Below, in pieces: positions 1 to 7,700 of a DNA stretch of 64,000 nucleotides. The translations under genes and the position numbers were made by a program. The DNA comes from Oleiagrimonas sp963821885 (GTDB taxonomy: Bacteria; Pseudomonadota; Gammaproteobacteria; Xanthomonadales; Rhodanobacteraceae): NCBI GenBank assembly GCA_963821885.1, contig CAWGFN010000001.1:1-64000 (forward strand), in the 5' to 3' direction. The notes beneath the pieces were generated by a model, which saw only the letters and a list, made by a program, of their open reading frames with translations, made no database searches and was not told the origin of the DNA. Positions within the stretch are counted from its first letter, which is position 1, and each line of letters opens with the position of its first letter.

Positions 1-4
1 CAAA

Positions 5-73
5 TCAAAACAGGGGTCAGAGTGCACTTTTCCGTGATCGGTTGGATAAAGGTCTACGCTGACCACTGTTTTG
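5..73. repeat. REP-like inverted pair A
   Basis: Two arms face each other. The left arm reads AAAACAGGGGTCAGAGTGCA from base 7 and the right arm, ending near 72, is its imperfect complement with the core GGTCAGCGTAGAC. A spacer of about 20 bases separates them. The same core recurs at 801, 8721 and 12140. The right arm supplies the last codons and the stop of the CPBP gene that ends at 54. The arrangement resembles the paired REPs mobilised by RAYT transposases. Confidence 0.75.
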
Positions 74-785
74 CAACCGCACCTTGCTGGCCATGCGCCG
101 ATGAACGATACCTTCCAATCTTTTTCATCAGGACCCACAACACCAGGACGATCAAGCCGGCAGGGATCACAAGGCGGGTCAGCAGTTGTTCGAGAACGCT
201 CATGGATGCAGGCTCCGCCATACTCGGGATGAGCCACTGCGATCCCAACGGCCCATGGGAGAAGACCGATATCGTGACGACGTTCCAGCCGAGGTGAAGC
301 GCAATCGGGAGGACGACCGATCTGGACGTGGCATATGCATAGGCCAGCATCAGACCGAAGGTACCGGTCATCAGGAATACATAGGCCATTGGAACCAGGG
401 AACCGAAGACACCGTAGGAAAACCAGTGGTAGACACCAAAGGCCGCCGCGGACAGAAAGCAGGCCTTTCTGGTCCCCAGAAACTCGATGGCCTGATAGAG
501 CAGGTACCCGCGGAAAACCAGTTCCTCGTAGAGCACGGAGTTGACGTTCCAGCGCAGGCCTTCCCACAACATGGAACTGCTGAAATCCGGATTTCGGACC
601 CATTCGAACCCGGAAAAATGCGAGACAAGAACGAACTGCATGGAAGCGAACAGACCCGCGACAACCAGCCCGAGCACAAACTCGACCAGTCGTTGCATGG
701 GCTTGTTGAAGCCGAGAACGGACAACGGCCGCCGCTGCAACCGGAGGAGGATCCACGAAAGTGCGATGAGTATGGGTCCTATCAT
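54..785 (-). CDS. CPBP family intramembrane metalloprotease
   Basis: This is a multipass membrane protein of the CPBP (CAAX protease and bacteriocin-processing, Abi) family. Counted from ATG 785, the family motifs are EELVFRG at residues 87-93, His120 in GVYHW, and HLGWN at 164-168. These are the expected glutamate, histidine and asparagine active-site residues. Hydrophobic segments lie near 1-15, 33-55, 100-145 and 150-185, with another near the C-terminus. A TTG at 803 is an alternative start, but an in-frame stop lies inside the repeat just upstream. ATG 785 follows an AAGGCTGGCGGA stretch that could act as ribosome binding site. REP copies abut both ends, and the final residues KQWSA are translated from repeat DNA. 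The substrate is unknown; family members process prenylated or peptide substrates or give self-immunity to bacteriocins. Confidence 0.88.
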   Translation of the reverse strand: MIGPILIALSWILLRLQRRPLSVLGFNKPMQRLVEFVLGLVVAGLFASMQFVLVSHFSGFEWVRNPDFSSSMLWEGLRWNVNSVLYEELVFRGYLLYQAIEFLGTRKACFLSAAAFGVYHWFSYGVFGSLVPMAYVFLMTGTFGLMLAYAYATSRSVVLPIALHLGWNVVTISVFSHGPLGSQWLIPSMAEPASMSVLEQLLTRLVIPAGLIVLVLWVLMKKIGRYRSSAHGQQGAVAKQWSA

Positions 786-800
786 TCCGCCAGCCTTGTT

Positions 801-841
801 CAAAAACAGGGGTCAAAACAGGGGTCAGAGTGTACTTTATC
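801..841. repeat. REP-like element B with doubled head
   Basis: The segment CAAAACAGGGGT occurs twice in tandem and runs into CAGAGTGTACTTTAT. It abuts the upstream edge of the CPBP gene on one side. On the other side it supplies the TAA stop of the RAYT remnant, which is complementary to the final TTTA. This placement next to a RAYT is what a REP-transposase unit would show. Confidence 0.75.
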
Positions 842-1046
842 CGCTGTCGGCCTTCTTGCGCGGGCGGCCGATCCTGGCGGGTCCGGCGCGTCGGTTGAGT
901 TGGGCTTCGATGGCCTGGCGGAAACGGTCGGAGCCGAATGCGTAGCCGCGTTGCAGGTGCAAACGGATGGCCTCGATGTCTTCCGGATCGACGTTTTCCA
1001 TGACGAGGTAACTAACGGGGTCAGAGCCCCTTACAGTCGTTTGCAA
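837..1046 (-). pseudogene. C-terminal remnant of a REP-associated tyrosine transposase (RAYT)
   Basis: The reading frame gives 69 residues. About the last 54, from MENVDPEDIEAIRLHLQRG onward, look like the C-terminal tail of RAYT (IS200-like, Y1 HUH) transposases. The tail shows the EAIRLHLQRGYAFGSDRF pattern followed by a basic GRPRKK end. The HUH motif and catalytic tyrosine, which lie N-terminal in full proteins of roughly 150-220 residues, are absent. The first 15 or so residues are translated from repeat C, so the upstream part has been lost or replaced. The fragment cannot be an active transposase. It explains why the related repeats surround it. The family call comes from remembered sequence resemblance. 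Confidence 0.6.
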
Positions 1047-1115
1047 CTAACTGGGCCAGAGTCCCTTAGTAGTCGCCAAGAATTTTATTTTTGAAATGTC
1101 TGCTTGACGGGGAAT
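1014..1115. repeat. REP-like element C
   Basis: It contains GGGGTCAGAGCCCCTTACAG and then a second degenerate copy, TGGGCCAGAGTCCCTTAG, within 50 bases. An AT-rich stretch follows, leading to TTGAAATGTCTGCTTGACG. The same order of modules, a GGGGCAGAGCCCCTT hairpin and then TTGAAGTGTCTGCTTGGCG, occurs at 12000-12065, so the two are copies of one composite element. GGGG and CCCC can pair as a short hairpin. Confidence 0.65.
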
Positions 1116-1166
1116 CTTACGTCATGATCCGAGTGAAGGGATCATCAAAAGGGCGCCGCAGCAAGC

Positions 1167-2633
1167 TCAATGCTTGGCGAGCGCCTCATAGGCGTCGGCC
1201 AGCCTGGCGCCGGCACGCTTGAGGTTGGTCTCAGAGATGCCTGCGTAATTGAGCACCAGCGTGACATGGTGGGGTGGTTCGCTGTGCAAGCGCTCGGCAG
1301 AGCAGATGTGCACGCCCTGCGCCAAGGCTTCATCCAACAACGCACCCGTGGCATCGCGTGGCAGGTGCGGCAAATGCACGAACAGCGATCCTCCCGCCAC
1401 CGAACCGGTGATCTCCACGGCGGCGCCCAGGCGCGACCGCAGCGCGGTCAGCAAGGCCCGGTGGCGCGGCGCCAGGCGATGGGCGATGCGCCGCTGGTCC
1501 CGGAGGTATTGCCCGCTGGTGATGCATGCGGCAAGCACGTGCTGCTGCATCGAAATGCTCCCCTGGTCCGCCAGCCACTTCATGGCGAGGAAGCGCTCGC
1601 GCAGCGGACGCGGCACCAGCATGTAGCCCAGCTGCAAGGCTGGGAACATCGAACGCGCGAAACTGCTGACGTAGATCACCCGGTGGTGGCGGTCCATCGA
1701 CCACAACGAAGCGAAGGTACGCACGCCGAACAGGTGCTCGCAGTCGAAATCGTCCTCCACCAGGCAGGCGTCATGCGCATAGGCCCAACGGAGTAGTGCC
1801 TTGCGACGTTCATCGGGCATCACCACGCCCGTCGGGTACTGGAAGGAAGGCGACACACTGATCAGTCGCGCTCCCTCCAAAGCCTCCGCATGGCGGTCGA
1901 TATCCAGGCCGTCCGGACCCACGCTGCACGGCACGACCCGTGCGCCCGCCGCCTCGTAGGTGTAGCGCACGCTCCAGTGGCACGGATCCTCCACGCCCAC
2001 GCTGTCGCCTTCGTCGAGCATGACGCGGGCGATCAGGTCAGTTGCCTGCTGGGCGCCGCTGACGATCAGGATGTCGTCCGGATCGATCTCGATGGCCCGC
2101 TCGACGCGCAGATAGTCGGCCAAGGCCTTGCGCAGGTCCAGCGCACCCTGCAGTTCGGGGAAGTCCGGTGCGTTGCGCCGGCGCAGCAGCGTCATCAGGT
2201 TTTGCACCCACACCTTGAGGCTGCGCGGGTCGGACTTCACGCGAGGTTGCGCAAGATCGATCACATCGCCCGACAGCTCGGGTGGATCCGTCTCGGCTTC
2301 CGTGGGCAACGCGATCCGCTGGGCCAAGCGAGACAGGCGAGGCGCTTCCGGCAGGTTGGGCTGGTCATCGACGAGTGTCCCGGACGCGGACCCATCGACG
2401 GAGCGCTTGCGCACGAAGGTGCCGCTGCCTGATTGCGAATCCAGGTAGCCCTCGCTCAGCAGCTGGTCGTAGGCCATCAGCACGACCGTGCGCGATACCC
2501 CCAGGGATTCGGCCATCGAGCGGCTGCCCGGCAGGCGGGTGCCGTCCTGGAAACGCCCCGAGTCGATATCGCGGCGGATCGACTCGGCGATCCGGGCATA
2601 CATCGGCTCGTTGCTTTGTTCCGTGTCCGCCAT
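1167..2633 (-). CDS. MocR/PdxR-type transcriptional regulator with degenerate aminotransferase domain
   Basis: The 488-residue protein has a GntR-type winged helix at about residues 10-76 (GTRLPGSRSMAESLGVSRT) joined to a class I aminotransferase fold from about 115 to the end. Fold-type I landmarks include SPSFQYPTG near 261-269 and EDDFD near 293-297. In MocR proteins the site that normally reads F-S-K-S/T carries the lysine that binds pyridoxal phosphate. Here it reads SSFARSMFPALQLGY, with Arg327 encoded by CGT at 1653-1655. A Schiff base with PLP is therefore not expected, although the fold may still bind an effector. Regulators of this family usually control a divergent gene; the divergent neighbour here is the secreted hydrolase at 2991. 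Full family length, no frameshift. Confidence 0.92.
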   Translation of the reverse strand: MADTEQSNEPMYARIAESIRRDIDSGRFQDGTRLPGSRSMAESLGVSRTVVLMAYDQLLSEGYLDSQSGSGTFVRKRSVDGSASGTLVDDQPNLPEAPRLSRLAQRIALPTEAETDPPELSGDVIDLAQPRVKSDPRSLKVWVQNLMTLLRRRNAPDFPELQGALDLRKALADYLRVERAIEIDPDDILIVSGAQQATDLIARVMLDEGDSVGVEDPCHWSVRYTYEAAGARVVPCSVGPDGLDIDRHAEALEGARLISVSPSFQYPTGVVMPDERRKALLRWAYAHDACLVEDDFDCEHLFGVRTFASLWSMDRHHRVIYVSSFARSMFPALQLGYMLVPRPLRERFLAMKWLADQGSISMQQHVLAACITSGQYLRDQRRIAHRLAPRHRALLTALRSRLGAAVEITGSVAGGSLFVHLPHLPRDATGALLDEALAQGVHICSAERLHSEPPHHVTLVLNYAGISETNLKRAGARLADAYEALAKH

Positions 2634-2935
2634 CCGTACCCCGAGCCGGATCGAAGTGGTCCTATCAAAAAATCCGGTAACCGGTCATTTACCAGCACGC
2701 CGGTCCAAGGGAAAAATTATGCCATGTAAGCCATTGCGTCCATCACGCGTGGACGAATCACGTCCGCATGACAGGGGCAGGGTCATACAGGGGGCAGGCA
2801 CCGTGCGCCCTGCGTGTGCAACCCGCAGTCACGGTTGTTCCTTGACGCATGCACAGCGCACCGCCTGATTGCAACGAACGCCATGACGGCATGTGTCTGC
2901 CGGCCTGGCTTGAATAAAAATAAGGAGGAACACGG
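2634..2935. other. intergenic region between MocR regulator and secreted hydrolase
   Basis: No gene is seen. Just upstream of the regulator lies CCGGTAACCGG at 2674-2684, a 5+1+5 dyad, in an AT-rich stretch. It is a possible operator or promoter element for the divergent pair, but this is only inference. A ribosome binding site, AAGGAGGAA, lies at about 2922-2930 and points to ATG 2936. Confidence 0.35.
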
Positions 2936-2990
2936 ATGAAACGCATGAATTTTCCTGCACGCAGGCTGTTGATGATTCATCGGCTGCATC

Positions 2991-4586
2991 ATGTTCTCGG
3001 GGGTGGTATGCGCCCGGGGTATCGACGATCACAGTGGCAACCCGGCGTATGCCAGGTACTACCAGCAACAGCTGACCTGGACCGCGTGTCCACCATCGCA
3101 GTTTGCCGACGGCAGCAGCATCCAGTGCGCCCTGGTCACCGTGCCGGTCGACTGGTCCGACCCTGGGAAGGGTGACATCACCATCGGCATCTCCCGGCAG
3201 CGCAATGCACCGGTCAATCCACGTTTGCTGCTGTTCAATGCGGGTGGTCCGGACAACTCCAGCGCGGCCTTCGCGGAACTGCTGGAGCAACTGCAACCGC
3301 AGGTGATGACTGATCATCTCGTGGTCGGCGTCGACCTGCGCGGTATCAGCGACGGGCCGGGCACCAAGGTGAGCTGCGATTACGCCAAGCCCACCGGCGC
3401 CGAGAACTTCATGGATGGCGACAGCCGCAATCCGACGGTCGCCAGCGTGCAGGCACAGCAGGATTGGTGGAACCGCACGATCAGCGCCTGTCTCGCCAGC
3501 CACGCGATGTTCCTGAAGAACATCAACACGCCCAACGAGGCCCGTGACCTGAACCTGGTGCGTGCGGTCCTGGGCTTCAAGCAGGCCGATCTGTACGGGG
3601 TCTCCAGCGGAACCAGCCTGATGGCGTATGCCGACCGCATGTTTCCCGACCGCTTCGACCGGGTGGTGCTGGACAGCAACACGAAATGGTTGCACATCGA
3701 CTGGCAGAAGGAAGCCATCGCCCGGATGCGGATGGACCAGCTGAACCTGCAACAGGCATTCATACCCTTCATCGCCCGTCACGACGACAGGTTCAACATG
3801 GGTGCGACCCCGGCGCAGGTCATGTACACGTTTCAGCAGATATATCAGGCGGCCGCCGATCATCGTATCGGTAGCGTGACGCCTGATCAGGCACTTGGTT
3901 CGCTGCAGGGCACCGGCTTGTGGGTGTTCTGGGACTTCCTGGTGGCGCCGACGCTGAACTCGATGTCCACCGCGCTGGACGGTGGGGCGGCACATATCGC
4001 CCAGGCCGAGCAGTACGCTGCGGTTACCTACACCGACCTGCGCACGACCACGAGTTTCAACCCCATGACCGATGTCATGCAGTGCAACGATTCGGGCTCC
4101 ACCGACAGTCGCAGCATCGCGCAGAAGATCGCCGATGTGGGCACCTTCTGGGCCGTCGGCCAGACAACGCTGGTGAACAAGTGCCAGGGCTGGCCGTGGC
4201 CGCCGGCGATTGATCGTGGCCTGGAGGCCCACACCCGGGTGCATGGCCTGATGTTGCAGCACGAGTTCGACCCGGACACACCCTACGCCGAGGCGTTCGT
4301 GGATCGCCTGCGCAATGGCAATGACACGCGGATGGTGCTGGTCAACAACGCCACCACGCACGGCGTCATGTTCGACCAGAACCCGTGTGTCGCCCAGGTC
4401 GAGTTCGACTACCTGAACCTTGGCGTGGTGCCCGACAACGACGTGGTCTGCCAGGCCCAGCCGATGCACTCGTTCTTCATGCAGGACATGAGGACCTACG
4501 AATACGGACACAAGTGGACGGGTGGTTGGCTGCCCCCGCCGCCAGAGCCGGAAGCGCACCAGTTGACTTACCGACTGGTGCCCTGA
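2991..4586 (+). CDS. secreted alpha/beta hydrolase (S33, TAP-like), signal peptide frameshifted
   Basis: The main frame encodes 531 residues resembling tripeptidyl-aminopeptidase-type S33 hydrolases. It has an oxyanion region NAGGPDNS near 83-90, a nucleophile elbow GVSSGTS with Ser205, an acid candidate in FDPDTPY and a histidine in TTHGV near the C-terminus. ATG 2991 has no ribosome binding site. A strong one (AAGGAGGAA) precedes ATG 2936, whose frame starts a signal peptide with MKRMNFPARRLLM. The hydrophobic continuation FIGCIMFSGVVCARG is in the frame of this gene. Removing one A near 2975 joins them into a normal signal peptide, so the true gene probably begins at 2936 and is shifted here. 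A terminator follows at 4605. Substrate unknown; such enzymes release short peptides or hydrolyse esters. Confidence 0.85.
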   Translation: MFSGVVCARGIDDHSGNPAYARYYQQQLTWTACPPSQFADGSSIQCALVTVPVDWSDPGKGDITIGISRQRNAPVNPRLLLFNAGGPDNSSAAFAELLEQLQPQVMTDHLVVGVDLRGISDGPGTKVSCDYAKPTGAENFMDGDSRNPTVASVQAQQDWWNRTISACLASHAMFLKNINTPNEARDLNLVRAVLGFKQADLYGVSSGTSLMAYADRMFPDRFDRVVLDSNTKWLHIDWQKEAIARMRMDQLNLQQAFIPFIARHDDRFNMGATPAQVMYTFQQIYQAAADHRIGSVTPDQALGSLQGTGLWVFWDFLVAPTLNSMSTALDGGAAHIAQAEQYAAVTYTDLRTTTSFNPMTDVMQCNDSGSTDSRSIAQKIADVGTFWAVGQTTLVNKCQGWPWPPAIDRGLEAHTRVHGLMLQHEFDPDTPYAEAFVDRLRNGNDTRMVLVNNATTHGVMFDQNPCVAQVEFDYLNLGVVPDNDVVCQAQPMHSFFMQDMRTYEYGHKWTGGWLPPPPEPEAHQLTYRLVP

Positions 4587-4604
4587 GCGCAAGGAAGCGT
4601 CGGA

Positions 4605-4662
4605 GGGATCAGGATCGCGCTGTATTGCCACCCATTTCGCAGTGCGCCTGATCCCTTTTTTT
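4605..4662 (+). terminator. Rho-independent terminator after the S33 hydrolase
   Basis: GGGATCAGG at 4605-4613 pairs with CCTGATCCC at 4647-4655, followed directly by seven T at 4656-4662. The loop is long, with partial internal pairing between GCGC segments. The position 18 bases past the stop of the hydrolase fits its transcript end. Confidence 0.75.
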
Positions 4663-4684
4663 CAACGATCCGGACACAACTACC

Positions 4685-4705
4685 AACCGGGTCAGAGCCC
4701 CTTTT
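4685..4705. repeat. solo REP-like core D
   Basis: CCGGGTCAGAGCCCCTTTTT matches the GGGGTCAGAGCCCCTT core of elements C and F, without the partner arm or the longer composite. It lies between the end of the hydrolase and the 3' end of the autotransporter. Confidence 0.5.
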
Positions 4706-4768
4706 TCGTTCTCGAAACGCGTTGAAAAGGCGAAATGGCGCCCCCCCTTTAAGTGAATCAGCGCCGCC

Positions 4769-7700
4769 TCACCAGCGATAGACGACCTTGAGGTCAGCGC
4801 TGTGCATGCGGGTGTGGTGGGCGAACTGGCCGCGATAGGCCAGCTGGGCCGACCAGTGCCTGCTGCTCATCAGCGCCACGCCGGCATTGACCACGCCGGA
4901 CACGCTGGGCGCGCCCTTGGCCTGCAGCACCTCGTTGTAGTTACCCAGGGTCACCGACTGATGCTGCTGCGTGTCGCCGCCGTAGGTCATGGCGCCCAGT
5001 TCGATCCAGGGTGACAGGGTGAGGGTGTCGCGCAGCTGCATGTGGCTTCCCAGTCGCGCGCCGACACTGGCGATCGACAAGCGCGTGGTCTGGCCTGCAT
5101 AGGCGAGATCCAGCAGGCCGGCGCCGGCTTCGCTGTAGCCGTTGCGGTGGGTCTGCTGGTAACCCAGCATCGCGTACGGCGTCAGGAACAGGCTGTCGCG
5201 GGTGATCCTGTAACCGGCCTTGGCCAGCATGCCGGTGTAGCTGCCGCCGGCATGGCCGTTGGCGACCAGGCCAGTCGGATCCAGATGGCGGTGGCTGTCC
5301 ATGCTCAGGTGACCTGCGCCCAGGGTGGCATCGACGAACCAGGGGCCGCGGTTGTATTGGCCATAGGCCGACACGCCCGTGACGGTGGTGCTGACGTTCT
5401 GGGCCGTGGTCCGGGTCTGGTCGCGTCCACGGTTCAGGGCGGCGCCAAGCACCAGGCCGTCACGCACCTCCGTGCCAAAGCCCAGCAGCAGGCTCTGGTT
5501 GTCCAGATGGGCGCCGTCCGCGCTGCCGCTGCCGTCGATATAGCGGGCCCAGACGCCCGGGTCGGGTTTCTGGTCGACCCGCAGGATGCCCTGTGCCGTG
5601 CCGCCCTGCGGATTGAGCAGGCCCTGCTGGATATCAAGCAGGCCCAGCTGCGAGCCCCAGCCGGCGATGTTGACGCCCTGGGCGGTCGTGTACGCCGGGC
5701 CGAGAGCGCCGCCCGATCCACCCGTGGTCGGGACCAGGACCAGCCGGGCCGTGGTGCCGGTGTAGTTGATCTGCGGCGTGATGTAGCCGCCAAACAGCCG
5801 GCTGAAGGCCACCGAGCCGAAAGTGCCGTTCAATGTGCCGGCCTGGACGATGGTGTACCCGGTGCCGAGGGTGTAGGTGCCCGCGTTCACGTTGATGGTG
5901 AGTGCTTCGCCGTTGAGATTGGCGGTGCCACTGACCAGCAGCTGGCCATAGTCCGTACCGGCCACGGCCGTGGTGGTGGACGTGGGCCGCACGCCGATGC
6001 TCAGCTTATCGGTGCTGGCGGGATTGAAGTTGCCGTTTACCTGCAGGATGCCGCCCTGGACGGACCAGTGGGCGATGCCGTTGGGCGTGGAGCCTGAAGC
6101 GCCGGTGATCGTCCAGGTGCTGGTGCCGGTCTTGAGCAGGGTGTTGAAGCCGGCAAACACGGGCGTGCCGGAATAGCTGGACGGGGCGCTGGTCGACAGC
6201 GTGCCCGTCAGCGTGGTGTTGGTATTGCCGCCCAGCTCCAGGGTATCGCCACCGTTGGTGGTGCCACTGCCACTGACCACATTGCCGGTGAAGATGGCGC
6301 CAGACAACAGCTCCAGGGTATTGCCGCCGCCGGAGAAATCCACCGCATCGGCCTGCACCGTGCCGCTGCCATCCAGCCCACCCGCGATCGTGCCGCTGTT
6401 GATCACGGTGGCGTTGCCCGTGGCCATCACCCCGGCACTGCCCAGGCCGCCGGAACCCTGGCTGCCAGCGCTGCCAGCGCTGCCGGAGGCGCCGGTACTG
6501 CCACCGCCATAGCCACCCGTGCCACCCGAGCCACCGGTGCCGCCCGAGCCGCCCGTGCCAGCCGAGCCACCCGAGCCCCCCAAGATGGTCCCGCTGTTGG
6601 TCAACGTAAAGCCGCTGCCGGACACCCCCGAGCCGCCAGAACCGCCAGAACCGCCTGTACCGCCAGAGCCCCCCGATCCCCCCGAGCCACCCGGGCCACC
6701 CGTGCCATAAACATAGCCGTTGTTAGAGCCGCCAGAGCCCCCCGATCCCCCCGTGCCACCGTAGCCGCCCGAGCCACCCGAACCCCCCGAGCCCCCCGAG
6801 ATGGTCCCGCTGTTGGTCAGGCTAAAGCCACTGCCGGACACCCCCGCGCCGCCCGTACCGCCTGCGCCGCCGGTACCACCAAGGCCACCAGGACCACCCG
6901 GGCCCCCCGAGCCCCCCGGACCACCCGGGCCACCAACAGTGCCACCATAACCGCCTGAACCCCCCGAGCCTCCCGAGCCGCCCGAGCCCCCCGAGCCACC
7001 GGCACCACCATCGCCACCCGTGATGGTAGAGCCGTTATCGTTAGTCAGCGTCAAGCCGTTGCCGGACACCCCTGCGCCGCCTGTACCGCCAGTGCCGCCG
7101 CTACCACCAAAGTCACCCGAGCCGCCCGTACCCCCCGGGGCACCCGTGCCATTTGGGTTACCCACATGGACACCGGCGCCGCCCGTGGCCCCCGAGCCCC
7201 CCGAGCCGCCCGACCCCCCTGTGCCACCGGTACCACCATGGCCGCCCGTGATGGTGCCGCCGTTACCATTGGTCAACGTCAGGCTGCTACCGGACACCCC
7301 CGCGCCGCCCGAGCCGCCCGAGCCGCCTGTACCGCCAAAGTTCCCCGAGCCACCAGCGCCACCCGGGTGAGCAGGTGCATACTGATAAATGCCGCCATCG
7401 CCGCCAGAGCCTCCCGAGCCCCCCAAGCCCCCCGAGCCTCCAGAACCACCTGTGACGGTACCGCTGTTCGTCAGCGTCAAGCCGCTGCCGGACACCCCCG
7501 TGCCGCCCGAGCCGCCATGGCCGCCTATACCGCCATAGCCACCCAGGCCACCATCGCTACCATAGCCAGAGACATCGTTTGCACCACGCCCCCCCGGGCC
7601 GCCCAGGCCACCCGTGCCACCCGCGCCGCCCGTGATCGTGCCGCTGCTAGTCAGCGTGAAGCCGCTGCCGTATACCCCCGCGCCGCCGGTACCCCCCGAG

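Noticed and set aside
2674..2684. CCGGTAACCGG as the established MocR operator
   Set aside because: MocR sites known to me are direct repeats; this short dyad could occur by chance, so it is only mentioned in the spacer entry.
2829..4631. 600-codon minus-strand frame opposite the S33 hydrolase
   Set aside because: No recognisable domain; the plus strand carries the catalytic motifs.
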